From NCBI GenBank assembly GCA_900547275.1, contig URGA01000009.1, forward strand, positions 1-39,158: a DNA stretch of 39,158 bases, read 5' to 3'. The translations under genes and the position numbers were made by a program. The DNA is from an uncultured Oscillospiraceae bacterium (GTDB taxonomy: Bacteria; Bacillota; Clostridia; Oscillospirales; Acutalibacteraceae). Shown piece by piece: positions 25,609 to 33,514 of the stretch. Positions within the stretch are counted from its first letter, which is position 1. Each line of letters begins with the position of its first letter. The notes below the pieces were generated by a model that was given only the letters and a program-made list of their open reading frames with translations, ran no database searches and was not told the origin of the DNA.

Positions 25609-26592
25609 TTATTCCTCGCTGAATAATTTTTTGAGATTTACATCATAAGGAGCGCGGACAAGTCCACGGTCGGTGATTATCGCTGTAATAAGGCTGTGGT
25701 CTGTAACGTCAAACGCCGGGTTAAAGCATTTCGTTTCCGCCAAAGCAGTTGGCTTTTCAAAATAAAGAGACTTTATCTCGTTGCCGTTTCGCTCTTCGAT
25801 AACTATGTCTTCTCCTGTTGCGCAGTTTCTGTCAATGGTGGAGGTGGGACCGAGAACATAGAAAGGAATATTGTAGTATTTTGCCAGTATTGCTACTCCG
25901 GAAGTTCCGATCTTGTTTGCGGCGTCTCCGTTCATAGCAACTCTGTCGCAGCCTACCAGAACCGCCTGAATAAGTCCTTTTTTCATTACAAGCGACGCCA
26001 TATTATCGCAGATAAGTGTAACGTCTACACCGGCTTTTTGAAGTTCATACGATGTAAGGCGGGCGCCCTGAAGAAGCGGGCGTGTCTCGTCGCTGAAAAC
26101 GTGAAAATTATATCCTTTTTCCTTGCCGAGAAGCAGGGGACCAAGTCCCGTTCCGTAGCGGCTTGTGGCAAGTTCTCCTGCATTGCAGTGGGTAAGAATT
26201 CCGTCGCCGTCTTTAAGAAGAGAAAGACCGTATTCGCTGATTTTGCGGCACATTTCGCGGTCTTCGCTTTCGATTGCTTTTGCTTCTTCAATAAGATTTT
26301 TACCGTCTTTTGCGGCATTTACCATCCGAGTTGTCGCCCAGCTGAGGTTTACTGCCGTCGGTCTTGAAGCATCAAGGTATTCCTTTACTTTCTCAGGATT
26401 TTTCGGGTCAGCAAAAAGCGCCATTGAATAAGCGGCAAAAATGCCGATTGCGGGAGCGCCTCTGACAGCCAGGGTTGATATAGCTTCAAAAGCGTCCTCC
26501 TTATTTTTAATTTCTATCCATTTTTCCGTGTTAGGCAGTAGCCGCTGGTCAAGAACCTTAAGTACGCCGTTTTCATATCTAAGATTTTCCAT
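25609..26592 (-). CDS. mtnA: S-methyl-5-thioribose-1-phosphate isomerase
   Basis: Converts 5-methylthioribose-1-phosphate to methylthioribulose-1-phosphate; it also accepts 5-deoxyribose-1-phosphate in known 5'-deoxyadenosine salvage. The 327 residues show AVRGAPAIGIFAAY, ILTHCNAGELAT with catalytic Cys136, SDETRPLLQGARLT, and GCDRVAMNGDAANKIGT with catalytic Asp216. It starts one base after the pnp stop, with AAAGAG upstream. An eIF2B-alpha-like paralogue is unlikely because both catalytic residues are present. Confidence 0.92.
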   Translation of the reverse strand: MENLRYENGVLKVLDQRLLPNTEKWIEIKNKEDAFEAISTLAVRGAPAIGIFAAYSMALFADPKNPEKVKEYLDASRPTAVNLSWATTRMVNAAKDGKNLIEEAKAIESEDREMCRKISEYGLSLLKDGDGILTHCNAGELATSRYGTGLGPLLLGKEKGYNFHVFSDETRPLLQGARLTSYELQKAGVDVTLICDNMASLVMKKGLIQAVLVGCDRVAMNGDAANKIGTSGVAILAKYYNIPFYVLGPTSTIDRNCATGEDIVIEERNGNEIKSLYFEKPTALAETKCFNPAFDVTDHSLITAIITDRGLVRAPYDVNLKKLFSEE

Positions 26593-26593
26593 A

Positions 26594-27388
26594 TTACATT
26601 CTCTTTACAGCTTCTTTTATTAGTGTTTTGAAATCATCGGCAACGCGGTTAGCCGTTTCAGTAACTTCTTCGGATGAGATTGGTTTGTCAAGCATACCGC
26701 AGGCAAGGTTTGTTATACAGCTTATGCCGCATACTTCCATTGAGCAGTGACGCGCCGCCTGGGCTTCAATAGCCGTGCTCATTCCAACTGCGTCTGCTCC
26801 GATTGCGGAGCACATTTTGATTTCCGCAGGAGTTTCAAATGCCGGTCCGGGAAGTTGTATGTATACGCCTCTGCGAAGCTGAATTCCGTTGTCGGCGGCT
26901 GTTGAGGAAATGATCTTTTGAAGTCTTTTGGAATAGACTTCGCTCATGTCCGGAAATCTTACGCCAAGGGTGTCGTCGTTCTTTCCTCTCAGGGGAGAGG
27001 GCACGAATGTGGAAATATGATCCGTTATCATCATAAAGTCGCCGATATTGAATGTTTTGTTAATTCCGCCTGAAGCGTTAGTAAGGAACAGGGTCTTAAC
27101 GCCCATTTTATTCATAAGGCGGATAGGTGCAACAACCTGCTGGGGAGTATAGCCCTCGTAGAGGTGCACACGGCCCTGCATTATTACAACTTTTTTATCG
27201 CCTATTGTACCGAAAACGAACTGCCCTTTGTGGGACGGAGCTGTTGAAACAGGGAAGTCCGGTATATCTGAATAAGGTATTCTGTGCTGAACATCAATCT
27301 CGTCTGCAAGGGCGCCGAGACCGCTTCCCAGCACTATTCCGATTTGCGGTTTAAACTGAGTTAGTACGTCTTTTTGTAAAGTGTTCAT
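26594..27388 (-). CDS. punA: Purine nucleoside phosphorylase (trimeric, inosine/guanosine type)
   Basis: Splits 6-oxopurine nucleosides with phosphate to base plus sugar-1-phosphate. The 264 residues show IVLGSGLGALADE and SHKGQFVFG for phosphate binding, MQGRVHLYEGY, LTNASGGIN, GPAFETPAEIKM, and the base-pocket Asn in CITNLACGM, which selects inosine/guanosine-type substrates over adenosine. That fits a pathway where MtaD deaminates first and this enzyme then releases hypoxanthine and methylthioribose-1-phosphate for MtnA. It is the first gene of the operon, just after its own promoter. Being a general inosine phosphorylase is the alternative. Confidence 0.9.
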   Translation of the reverse strand: MNTLQKDVLTQFKPQIGIVLGSGLGALADEIDVQHRIPYSDIPDFPVSTAPSHKGQFVFGTIGDKKVVIMQGRVHLYEGYTPQQVVAPIRLMNKMGVKTLFLTNASGGINKTFNIGDFMMITDHISTFVPSPLRGKNDDTLGVRFPDMSEVYSKRLQKIISSTAADNGIQLRRGVYIQLPGPAFETPAEIKMCSAIGADAVGMSTAIEAQAARHCSMEVCGISCITNLACGMLDKPISSEEVTETANRVADDFKTLIKEAVKRM

Positions 27389-27407
27389 TATTTTTCACCT
27401 CACGTTT

Positions 27408-27436
27408 ATTATAGTGTGTTTTGTGGTCTAAATCAA
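27408..27436 (-). promoter_or_regulatory. Sigma-A promoter of the pnp-mtnA-mtaD operon
   Basis: On the minus strand: TTGATT (27431-27436), 17-base spacer, TATAAT (27408-27413). The leader would be only about 13 bases, so no riboswitch precedes the operon. Confidence 0.8.
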
Positions 27437-27445
27437 TAAAATCTA

Positions 27446-27474
27446 TTGCATTATAATAACATTTTTGTTATTAT
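27446..27474 (+). promoter_or_regulatory. Candidate promoter of the BMP lipoprotein gene
   Basis: TTGCAT (27446-27451), 17-base spacer, TATTAT (27469-27474), about 35 bases before the ATG. An inverted repeat fills the spacer. Confidence 0.5.
27453..27474. repeat. Inverted repeat, possible operator
   Basis: ATAATAACA and TGTTATTAT, nine of nine bases paired around TTTT. It lies between the two divergent promoters and inside the BMP promoter spacer. AT-rich, so chance symmetry is possible. Confidence 0.45.
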
Positions 27475-27508
27475 TATTTAGTGAAAATTTATTGTTGGAG
27501 GAACAATA

Positions 27509-29392
27509 ATGAAGAAACTGATTTCCGTATTTCTTTGTGCTGTACTTGTTGTTGGCACGTTAGTTGCCTTTGCCGGATGCACTAAAACCCAAGACCTTAA
27601 ATATGACGTTGTCCTTATTACCGACGGCGGCAGTATTCATGACAAAGGTTATAACCAGTCCGCGTGGGAAGGCATTCAGGCTTATGCCGAATCGGCAGAC
27701 TGCACCGCAAATTATTATCAGCCTGCGTTTAACGAGGAAGAGGGCGAAACCCTTACCACCGACCTTATCGCCGACTACGTTAAACTCGCAGTGGACAAGG
27801 GCGCTAAATACATAGTTTTCCCTGGCGACGATTTTGCCGTTGCCGCTTTTGAGATGGCTTCCGCTTATCCGGATGTCAACTTTATTCTCCTTGACGCGCT
27901 TGCTCATTCAGAAGGAGATACTTCAGTCCGTCTTATGCCGAATATCATGAGTGTTAGCTTTGATAATCTTCAGGCGGGCTATCTTGCAGGATTTTCTGCT
28001 GTTCTCAGCGGTAATACAAAACTCGGCTATTTCGGTTCCGTTCAGAACAGCCAGTCGTCAAATTACGGCGGCGGTTTTGTTCAGGGTGCCGCAGCTGCAG
28101 TCGATGCTCTTGCTGTTCCTGTAACACTTGATTATGCAGATTACGATTCAGCATTGCTTGATTACAGTTACAATGTAAACATCAAACCGGTATATGAAAA
28201 GGTTGCTGACTCAACTAACACTTACCATAAAGTTGTTGTTGAAAACGGTATCGGAACCGGCGTTTACAAGGTAGGCCAGAATGTAACAATCGCCTGCGAT
28301 GAGTACACAGCAGACGGCAAAAAATTCGACCACTGGGATGTAAAGAGCAATACCGAGGGTATCAAAGACAAGAAAGTAAATATTTCCAGCGACAAGAAAA
28401 CGGAAATCAATCTTATAATTGAAGAATGCGATTGCACTCTTACAGCGGTTTATGCTGATACAGAGGACAAAGTTGCCACAGCAACAATTCAGACTGCAGA
28501 CCAGAAAGATGTTTATGATACAGTCAGCGGATGCGTTGATACAACAGTAAGCGTTTCTGCTCCTCCTGCATCTAAGGGCATGGTTTTTGACCACTGGACA
28601 ACAACAGGCAGTGAAGATAAAATAGAAGATATAAATGCTTCTACCACAAACGTTACTCTTGAAGAGAACGGCGTTACCCTTACTCCCGTATATAAAGTAA
28701 GCACTGATCCTACTTTTGAAGTTGTTGTTGAAAACGGAACAGGCAGTGGTTCATATCTTACAAACGATGAAGTTCATATCGTTGCCAACGCTCCCGAAGA
28801 CGGTTATTATTTCTCCAGCTGGGAACTTACAGACGCAGACGGAAACTCAACGGGAATTGCTCTTGCCAACGAATTCTATTACGATACCACATTTACAATG
28901 GTTGACCGCTACGCCGCAATTGTTGAGACAATGATCGATGAGGGCGTCAAGGCTCTGTTCGCCGGCGGAAATGAAAAATCAGAATCTCTTTATACTGCAA
29001 GAAATACTTTCGACCTGAGCGACGTTACAATCATTGGTTCTGGTATCAATGAAGAAAACGCAAATTACTCTGTTGTTAAGGAATACGGCAAGGCTGTTCA
29101 GGCTTGTCTTAATGATTTCAAAGGCGCGACAATCTATAACGCTAACTGCGCTAACGAATGCCTTACATGCCGGCTTCCGGACGGCGACAACAAGGAAGAA
29201 CTCCAGAAACAGCTCGACGCTGTTTACGCTCAGCTTGCTGACGGAACTATCAAACTCAATTCCCTTGCTCCGGGTGCTGACGTAAGAAAATGCTTTACTT
29301 CAAGCTGTCTGTCTCTTGACTACTGGATTTTTGATACTGTAGAAGAGGCTGAGGCCGCAGGCGCTGTTGCAGTAGAAGCTGAAGCAGACTAA
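27509..29392 (+). CDS. BMP-family nucleoside-binding lipoprotein with inserted B-repeat-like domains
   Basis: A 627-residue surface lipoprotein, with lipobox AFAGC near residues 20-24. The N-lobe (about 30-235) is a BMP/PnrA-type substrate-binding domain (VVLITDGGSIHDKGYNQSAW, KYIVFPGDDFAVAAFEMAS, LQAGYLAGFSA, GYFGSVQNSQ). The C-lobe resumes near residue 466 (DRYAAIVETMIDEGVKALFA, VTIIGSGINEEN). Between them, about 240-460, are three repeats starting near 240, 322 and 402; the first and third share VVVENGxGxG and the pattern ...FDHW / FSSW of divergent InlB-B-type repeats. Normal BMP proteins are about 330-380 residues without this insert. GGAG precedes the ATG. No ABC ATPase or permease is adjacent. 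BMP proteins bind purine nucleosides, which fits the divergent phosphorylase operon. Confidence 0.88.
   Translation: MKKLISVFLCAVLVVGTLVAFAGCTKTQDLKYDVVLITDGGSIHDKGYNQSAWEGIQAYAESADCTANYYQPAFNEEEGETLTTDLIADYVKLAVDKGAKYIVFPGDDFAVAAFEMASAYPDVNFILLDALAHSEGDTSVRLMPNIMSVSFDNLQAGYLAGFSAVLSGNTKLGYFGSVQNSQSSNYGGGFVQGAAAAVDALAVPVTLDYADYDSALLDYSYNVNIKPVYEKVADSTNTYHKVVVENGIGTGVYKVGQNVTIACDEYTADGKKFDHWDVKSNTEGIKDKKVNISSDKKTEINLIIEECDCTLTAVYADTEDKVATATIQTADQKDVYDTVSGCVDTTVSVSAPPASKGMVFDHWTTTGSEDKIEDINASTTNVTLEENGVTLTPVYKVSTDPTFEVVVENGTGSGSYLTNDEVHIVANAPEDGYYFSSWELTDADGNSTGIALANEFYYDTTFTMVDRYAAIVETMIDEGVKALFAGGNEKSESLYTARNTFDLSDVTIIGSGINEENANYSVVKEYGKAVQACLNDFKGATIYNANCANECLTCRLPDGDNKEELQKQLDAVYAQLADGTIKLNSLAPGADVRKCFTSSCLSLDYWIFDTVEEAEAAGAVAVEAEAD
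28231..28248 (+). repeat. Direct repeat copy 1 inside the BMP gene
   Basis: Eighteen bases (AGTTGTTGTTGAAAACGG) identical to 28720-28737, 489 bases (163 codons) apart and in frame. They encode VVVENG at the start of inserted repeats 1 and 3, pointing to duplication. Confidence 0.85.
28720..28737 (+). repeat. Direct repeat copy 2 inside the BMP gene
   Basis: Identical to 28231-28248; begins the third inserted beta-repeat. Confidence 0.85.
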
Positions 29393-29408
29393 AATCAAAT
29401 CGATTTAC

Positions 29409-29439
29409 AGCAGGTGCACATTGTTGCACCTGCTTTTTT
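29409..29439 (+). terminator. Rho-independent terminator of the BMP gene
   Basis: Stem AGCAGGTGCA / TGCACCTGCT with a 6-base loop, then a run of T ending at 29439. Confidence 0.93.
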
Positions 29440-29443
29440 ATAT

Positions 29444-29470
29444 AAAAAAATGCCCCGAAAAATTCGGGGC
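29444..29470 (-). terminator. Terminator of the arginine operon
   Basis: Stem GCCCCGAA / TTCGGGGC with a 3-base loop (29452-29470). On the minus strand it is followed by a T-run (the A-run at 29444-29450), directly after the carB-dapF stop. T-rich sequence on the other side could let it work both ways. Confidence 0.9.
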
Positions 29471-29482
29471 GTTTTTATTTTA

Positions 29483-32400
29483 TCAGTATTCGATTTCGCC
29501 TTTGTAAACGGTGTTGCAGTCACCTGTGAGCATTATACGCTCATCAGTATAGTTAACTATAAGGTCGCCGCCTCTTACTTTAACGGTAATATCTTCGCCT
29601 TTGGGGCAAAATCCGTTTTCTACCGCCGCAACAACTGCGGCGCAGGCGCCGGTTCCGCAGGCTGGTGTTTCTCCGTTGCCGCGTTCCCATACTCTCATTT
29701 TGATAGTGCTTTCGTTAACTACGCGAACAAATTCCGTATTTATTCTTTCGGGGAAAAGGCTGAAATTTTCAAATTCAGGACCGACTTTTTCAAGATCAAC
29801 CTTGTCCACATTGTCAACAAATACAACGCAGTGAGGATTGCCGACTGACAGACAGTTTATCTGGTATTTTTTATCTCCCACTGTCATCGGGTGATTAATT
29901 ACCCGTTCGCCTTCAATGTCAACAGGAATTTTTGACGGCTCAAAATAAGCTTTGCCCATATTTACCGTAACAGAAGATACTTTGCCGTTTCTTGTAAACA
30001 GCTGAAGTTCTCTTATGCCGGAAGCCGTTGCAATCGTCATTTCTGTCTTTTTGACAATATCGTTGTCGTAAAGGTATTTTGCAACGCATCGTATGGAGTT
30101 GCCCGCCATTTTGCCTTCACTGCCGTCCATGTTGAAAACTCTCATTCTGGCGTCAGCCACAATGCTGTTTTCAATAAGAACGATACCGTCGCCGCCGATA
30201 CCTCTGTGCCTGTCTGCAAATTCAATTGAGAGGCTTTCGGGGCAGGTGATAATGCCGCACTGATTGTTGAAGAAAATATAGTCGTCGCCGCTGCCCTGCA
30301 TCTTTGTAAATTTCAGCAGACCTTTTTCCGTGCGCATATTGTTGATATCAACAAGCTCAGTGTTTTGCTGGTTATAACGCGATGCAATTATGTCTGCAAG
30401 CGCGTTTGCAGTATCAAGGCTTGTGAGAGTAGCGATTCCAAGCTGATTTGCTCTGTTGTGGAGTTTAATATAATCGGCTATGGATTTTTTATCGCTCTTT
30501 CCTGTGTAAACAATGTAATCCAGTTTGCCGCTTTCAACAAGATCCATAATGGAATTGTCTTCCCGCAGTTTGTTTACCGTGCGAACCTCAATTCCCAGGG
30601 ATTCTATGGCTTTTGCCGTTTCGGGTGTAGCCCAGATTATTGCTCCCAAATCGTCAAGTTTCTTAGCGAGATTTACGATCTCAAAGCGGTCCTGGCGGGT
30701 AACGGTAATAAGAACGCCGTGGCGTCCCTGCTTCTGGGATTCAACGTTAAACCCTGCTGAAACAAGGCCTTTGAACAGCGCTTCGTTAAGGTTTTTACCT
30801 ACGCCGAGAACTTCGCCTGTCGACTTCATTTCGGGGCCGAGTTTTGAGTTAACGTCGTTTAGCTTTTCAAAGCTGAAAACGGGAACTTTTACCGCATAGT
30901 AAGGCGGTGTTCTGTAAAGCCCTGTGCCGTAACCGAGATCTTTAAGCGATGAGCCAACCATTATTTTTGTTGCGAGTTCAACCATCGGAACGCCTGTAAC
31001 TTTGCTGATATAGGGGATTGTTCTCGACGCGCGCGGATTGACTTCGATAACGTAAAGCTCATTTCTGTAGATCAGGTACTGGATATTTATAAGACCTTTT
31101 GTACCAAGTGAAAGAGCAAGTTTTTCACTGATGTCGCAGATCTTGGTAAGCATTAGGTCGTTGAGGTTGTAAGGCGGGTATACAGCGATTGAGTCGCCTG
31201 AATGAACGCCTGCTCTTTCGATATGCTCCATTATTCCCGGGATAAGAACGTCTTTTCCGTCGCTTATGCAGTCAACTTCAAGTTCCGTTCCCATCATGTA
31301 TTTGTCAACAAGAACCGGGTTCTCAATGCCCTGTGAAAGAATTATATCCATGTACTGGCGTACATCGTCGTCAGTATATGCGATGGTCATATTCTGACCG
31401 CCGATAACGTAACTCGGGCGAAGCAGAACAGGGTACCCCAGTTCGTTTGCCGCAACAAGCGCCTGTGGCATCGTCATAACGCTGGTGCCCTTGGGGCGGA
31501 AAATTCCAAACTTCTCAAGAAGCTCGTCAAAACGCTCTCTGTCCTCCGCAATATCAATGGACTCTGCGCTTGTCCCGAGAATTGTAATACCGTTTTCATC
31601 AAGGAATTTTGTAAGCTTTATAGCAGTTTGGCCGCCGAAAGCAACAACTACGCCTATGGGCTTTTCAACCTTGATTATATTCATTACGTCTTCTTCACAC
31701 AGCGGCTCAAAATAAAGCCTGTCGCCGGTGTCAAAGTCTGTTGAAACCGTTTCAGGGTTGTTGTTAATCAGAATAACCTCGTAGCCGAGTTCTTTAAGTG
31801 TCCATACGCAGTGAACAGATGAATAGTCAAATTCAATGCCCTGACCTATTCTTATCGGACCTGAGCCGAGAACGATGATCTTCTGTTTACCACTCTGGGG
31901 CAGACTGCGCGCTTCGCAGTGCTCATCATATGTTGAATAAAAATATGGCGTTTCAGCCGCAAACTCGGCACCGCAGGTGTCTACCATTTTATAAACGCAG
32001 TCTTTGTGATATGCTATTGAGCCGCCGCTGATCTTCTGGAGCGCTTTGTCGGTATAGCCGAGGCGCTTGCCTTTTTCATACATTTCCTTTGAAAGAGGTT
32101 TGCCGTCTATGCTATTTTCATAGTCGGCAAGATTTTTGAGTTTTCCGAGGAACCACTCGTCGATCATGGTGATTTTGTGGATTTCCTCAATGCTGACGCC
32201 GTCTTTCAACGCTTTGAATACGGTGAAAAGCCGAAGGTCGTCCTGAACTTTCAGCCTTTCTCTTATATCCACTCCGTCAAGAGCTTTGTTGTTAAGAGTG
32301 TCAAGACCTATCTCAGCGCCTCTTACGGCTTTCATTATTGCCGCTTCAAAGTAAGGAGCAATGCTCATTACTTCTCCCGTTGCTTTCATTTGGGTTCCGA

Positions 32401-33514
32401 GAGTTCTTGATGCGTTGACAAATTTATCAAACGGCCATTTCGGCACTTTTACAACAACGTAATCGAGAGTAGGCTCAAAGCATGCGCAGGTCTTTCCTGT
32501 AACGTCGTTGCGTATTTCGTCAAGAGTATATCCAAGAGCGATTTTTGTTGTAACTTTCGCTATTGGGTATCCTGTCGCCTTTGAAGCCAGCGCTGAAGAG
32601 CGTGAAACACGGGGATTAACTTCAATTACGCTGTATTCAAAACTTTCGGGGTTAAGGGCAAACTGGCAGTTGCAGCCGCCCTCAATGCCCAGTTCTGTAA
32701 TAATGTCGAGTGAAGCTGAGCGAAGCATCTGGTATTCCTTGTCCGCAAGAGTAACTGCCGGAGCGATTACTATTGAATCGCCGGTGTGGACACCTACCGG
32801 GTCAAAGTTTTCCATTGAGCAGACCGCAATAACGTTGCCGACGCTGTCTCTCATAACTTCAAATTCTATTTCTTTCCAGCCTGCAATATAACGCTCAACA
32901 AGTACCTGAGTAATAGGGGAGAGCATAAGACCGTTTTTAGCGATTATTTCCAGCTCTTTTTTGTTATGGGCAACGCCGCCTCCCGCACCGCCAAGGGTGA
33001 ATGCGGGACGAATAATAACAGGATAACCTATTTCTTCGGCAATCTCGTCTGCACGTTCAACCGTAGTAGCAATATCACTGGGAACAACAGGCTGACCGAT
33101 TTTTACCATCGTGTCTCTGAATAACTGTCTGTCTTCCGCTTTGTCAATCGCTTCTGCGTCTGTTCCCAGCAGTTTAACGCCCATCTTGTCAAGATAGCCG
33201 TCTTTGGCAAGCTGCATCGAGATGGTAAGACCTGTCTGACCGCCCAGTCCGCCGAGAATGGAGTCCGGTCTTTCTTTTTCAATAATACGTTTTACTGTTT
33301 CAACAGTAAGCGGTTCGAGGTAAATGTGGTCGGCGAGAGCCTTGTCCGTCATTATCGTTGCGGGATTTGAGTTAACAAGAACTACTTCCAGTCCCGCGTC
33401 TTTGAGAACGCGGCAGGCCTGAGCGCCCGCGTAGTCAAACTCCGCCGCCTGACCGATAACGATGGGACCTGAGCCGATTACAAGTACCTTCTTTATATCT
33501 TTATTAAGCGGCAT
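29483..33514 (-). CDS. carB-dapF: Carbamoyl-phosphate synthase large subunit (arginine copy) fused to DapF-like domain
   Basis: One continuous 1343-residue frame. Residues 1 to about 1045 are a full CarB: SGPIVIGQAAEFDYAGAQA opens half 1, GSGPIRIGQGIEFDYSSVH near residue 545 opens half 2, and an MGS-type effector domain ends it. From Met1060 comes a diaminopimelate epimerase fold: KFTKMQGSGDDY, HRGIGGDG, NMDGSEGKMAGNSIRC, GNPHCV, ERINTEF, ERGNGETPACGTGAC. The join (SRYNQQNTELVDINN) has no stop and no ribosome binding site before Met1060. In the DapF part the second catalytic Cys is present (Cys1286), but the first is Ala1137 and the usual substrate Asn is Asp1077. The CarB half should supply carbamoyl phosphate to ArgF, since carA, argF and the other arg genes lie directly upstream; its start shares a base with the carA stop (TGATG). 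Whether the epimerase half is active is doubtful. Confidence 0.92.
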   Translation of the reverse strand: MPLNKDIKKVLVIGSGPIVIGQAAEFDYAGAQACRVLKDAGLEVVLVNSNPATIMTDKALADHIYLEPLTVETVKRIIEKERPDSILGGLGGQTGLTISMQLAKDGYLDKMGVKLLGTDAEAIDKAEDRQLFRDTMVKIGQPVVPSDIATTVERADEIAEEIGYPVIIRPAFTLGGAGGGVAHNKKELEIIAKNGLMLSPITQVLVERYIAGWKEIEFEVMRDSVGNVIAVCSMENFDPVGVHTGDSIVIAPAVTLADKEYQMLRSASLDIITELGIEGGCNCQFALNPESFEYSVIEVNPRVSRSSALASKATGYPIAKVTTKIALGYTLDEIRNDVTGKTCACFEPTLDYVVVKVPKWPFDKFVNASRTLGTQMKATGEVMSIAPYFEAAIMKAVRGAEIGLDTLNNKALDGVDIRERLKVQDDLRLFTVFKALKDGVSIEEIHKITMIDEWFLGKLKNLADYENSIDGKPLSKEMYEKGKRLGYTDKALQKISGGSIAYHKDCVYKMVDTCGAEFAAETPYFYSTYDEHCEARSLPQSGKQKIIVLGSGPIRIGQGIEFDYSSVHCVWTLKELGYEVILINNNPETVSTDFDTGDRLYFEPLCEEDVMNIIKVEKPIGVVVAFGGQTAIKLTKFLDENGITILGTSAESIDIAEDRERFDELLEKFGIFRPKGTSVMTMPQALVAANELGYPVLLRPSYVIGGQNMTIAYTDDDVRQYMDIILSQGIENPVLVDKYMMGTELEVDCISDGKDVLIPGIMEHIERAGVHSGDSIAVYPPYNLNDLMLTKICDISEKLALSLGTKGLINIQYLIYRNELYVIEVNPRASRTIPYISKVTGVPMVELATKIMVGSSLKDLGYGTGLYRTPPYYAVKVPVFSFEKLNDVNSKLGPEMKSTGEVLGVGKNLNEALFKGLVSAGFNVESQKQGRHGVLITVTRQDRFEIVNLAKKLDDLGAIIWATPETAKAIESLGIEVRTVNKLREDNSIMDLVESGKLDYIVYTGKSDKKSIADYIKLHNRANQLGIATLTSLDTANALADIIASRYNQQNTELVDINNMRTEKGLLKFTKMQGSGDDYIFFNNQCGIITCPESLSIEFADRHRGIGGDGIVLIENSIVADARMRVFNMDGSEGKMAGNSIRCVAKYLYDNDIVKKTEMTIATASGIRELQLFTRNGKVSSVTVNMGKAYFEPSKIPVDIEGERVINHPMTVGDKKYQINCLSVGNPHCVVFVDNVDKVDLEKVGPEFENFSLFPERINTEFVRVVNESTIKMRVWERGNGETPACGTGACAAVVAAVENGFCPKGEDITVKVRGGDLIVNYTDERIMLTGDCNTVYKGEIEY

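Noticed and set aside
25696..26367. Plus-strand open frame of 223 codons
   Set aside because: Antisense shadow of mtnA, Cys/Phe/Val-rich without family motifs; the minus-strand gene is intact.
27389..27508. SAM- or purine-type riboswitch near the salvage genes
   Set aside because: Promoters sit so close to both start codons (about 13 and 28 bases) that no aptamer fits.
29483..33514. carB-dapF fusion as a simple frameshift artefact
   Set aside because: A frameshift normally breaks frames; here both complete domains lie in one frame with a coding linker. A lost stop codon by point error remains possible and is listed as a check.
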